From contig CAJVPP010001456.1 of NCBI GenBank assembly GCA_910592005.1, forward strand, positions 1-19,868: DNA of 19,868 bases, read 5' to 3'. Origin of the DNA: Funneliformis mosseae (Eukaryota; Glomeromycota; Glomeromycetes; Glomerales; Glomeraceae). The position numbers and the translations under genes are program-made. Of the stretch, positions 19,243 to 19,868 are shown piece after piece. The notes beneath the pieces were generated by a model. It searched no databases. It saw only the letters and a list, made by a program, of their open reading frames with translations, and was not told the origin of the DNA. Position 1 is the first letter of the stretch, and each line of letters starts with the position of its first letter.

Positions 19243-19868
19243 AAAGATAGAATCTATCTTTCTTCTCTGTGACCTGTTAATTAGTAAATATGGATAAGGT
19301 GTGCATTTATTTGGTTGCCTTTTTAAATATCAAAATGTGATAAAAAAAATATCATGTTAGATGGCGCAGTAAATTTATGATTAATTTTAGCTGACATTAT
19401 ATCATAATTTTGCCCAGTTTTTAGAATACATGATTATAAAATCTAGCTTAGCAATACAATAGTACTATAATGATATCATAGAATTGTTATGAAACTGTCA
19501 TAGAACTAGAGTAATTCTATTAGTTTTTCAATTTCATATTACTTTTATGCCAGCTTGGATGCTAAAATATTATTTAAAGTTCTGACTGAAATTATGGAAT
19601 AGTACTGGTCAAAATTAATCAAAATTTTACTATACATTATTTTTTTTCTAAAATAGGTATTATAAATAGATATATATATTGTTAGAAATGTTATATAATA
19701 GTAGTCTTAGAAGGCTCAGTAATAGGTGATTCTTTATACATATATTATTGAGAAAATCATCTGATAGTGCTCTCAAAAGACTCAGAATCAAATGGGAGGG
19801 TTTCTAGGAAAATCAGGTTCTGAGAAATTTTTCACTTAAATTAAGAGCTTAATACATTTTAATCTAAT
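19243..19868. other. Intergenic tail, no gene recognised
   Basis: Composition is slightly less A/T-extreme than before. AGTCTTAGAAGGCTCAGTAAT at about 19702-19722 resembles GTGCTCTCAAAAGACTCAGAAT at about 19767-19788, perhaps two diverged copies of a unit of about 65 bp. No open frame or RNA gene can be supported. Confidence 0.35.

Noticed and set aside
1..19868. tRNA, rRNA or snRNA genes
   Set aside because: No B-box-like GGTTCGAATCC pattern, cloverleaf or rRNA-like conserved block was visible on either strand; an automated scan was not possible.

Overview
The window is eukaryotic nuclear DNA from a fungus. It has short introns (71-114 nt) with GT-AG ends, a TACTAAC branch point in one of them, stop codons of the standard code, and a very AT-rich background. 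The gene structures, the extreme AT bias between genes, and a decayed Mutator-like (MULE) transposase with a SWIM finger and zinc knuckle all suggest an arbuscular mycorrhizal fungus of the Glomeromycotina, Rhizophagus-like. That placement rests on my memory of such genomes, not on a search.

Layout: (1) 1-3760 is AT-rich sequence holding a coiled-coil coding remnant (2196-2395) and the broken C-terminal end of a Pif1-type DNA helicase (3192-3534). (2) 3761-4449 holds an isolated GC-rich hairpin, a degenerate telomere-like stretch and the promoter of the first intact gene. (3) 4450-11365 is a compact island of three intact intron-bearing genes. LSM8 (+, 4 exons, 96 aa) lies tail-to-tail with a GTP cyclohydrolase II gene (RIB1 type, -, 2 exons, 341 aa). 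The latter shares a 365-bp divergent promoter region with a large DEIH-box RNA helicase (+, 10 exons, 1250 aa) that most resembles TDRD9/Spindle-E. (4) 11366-19868 is AT-rich again. It holds an unidentified decayed or exon-like frame (12068-12415, -), a second unidentified open remnant (14344-14514, -), a dead MULE transposase (about 15139-17762, +), a third remnant (about 18446-18595, -), a long imperfect inverted repeat (18843-18915) and a 32-bp tandem array (19081-19242).

The three intact genes are unrelated in function: U6 snRNP assembly and splicing (LSM8), the first committed step of riboflavin synthesis (RIB1), and RNA remodelling by the helicase. By analogy with animal TDRD9/Spn-E the helicase might act in small-RNA silencing of transposons, but that is inference. 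No operon logic applies. ACGCGT (MCB-like) boxes stand shortly upstream of both LSM8 and the helicase, and a TCACGTGA E-box stands in the RIB1/helicase divergent promoter.

The most notable points are the TDRD9/Spn-E-like helicase in a fungus, apparently without a Tudor domain, and the MULE decay pattern: one reading frame preserved across six stop codons, with several changes that look like C:G to T:A transitions.
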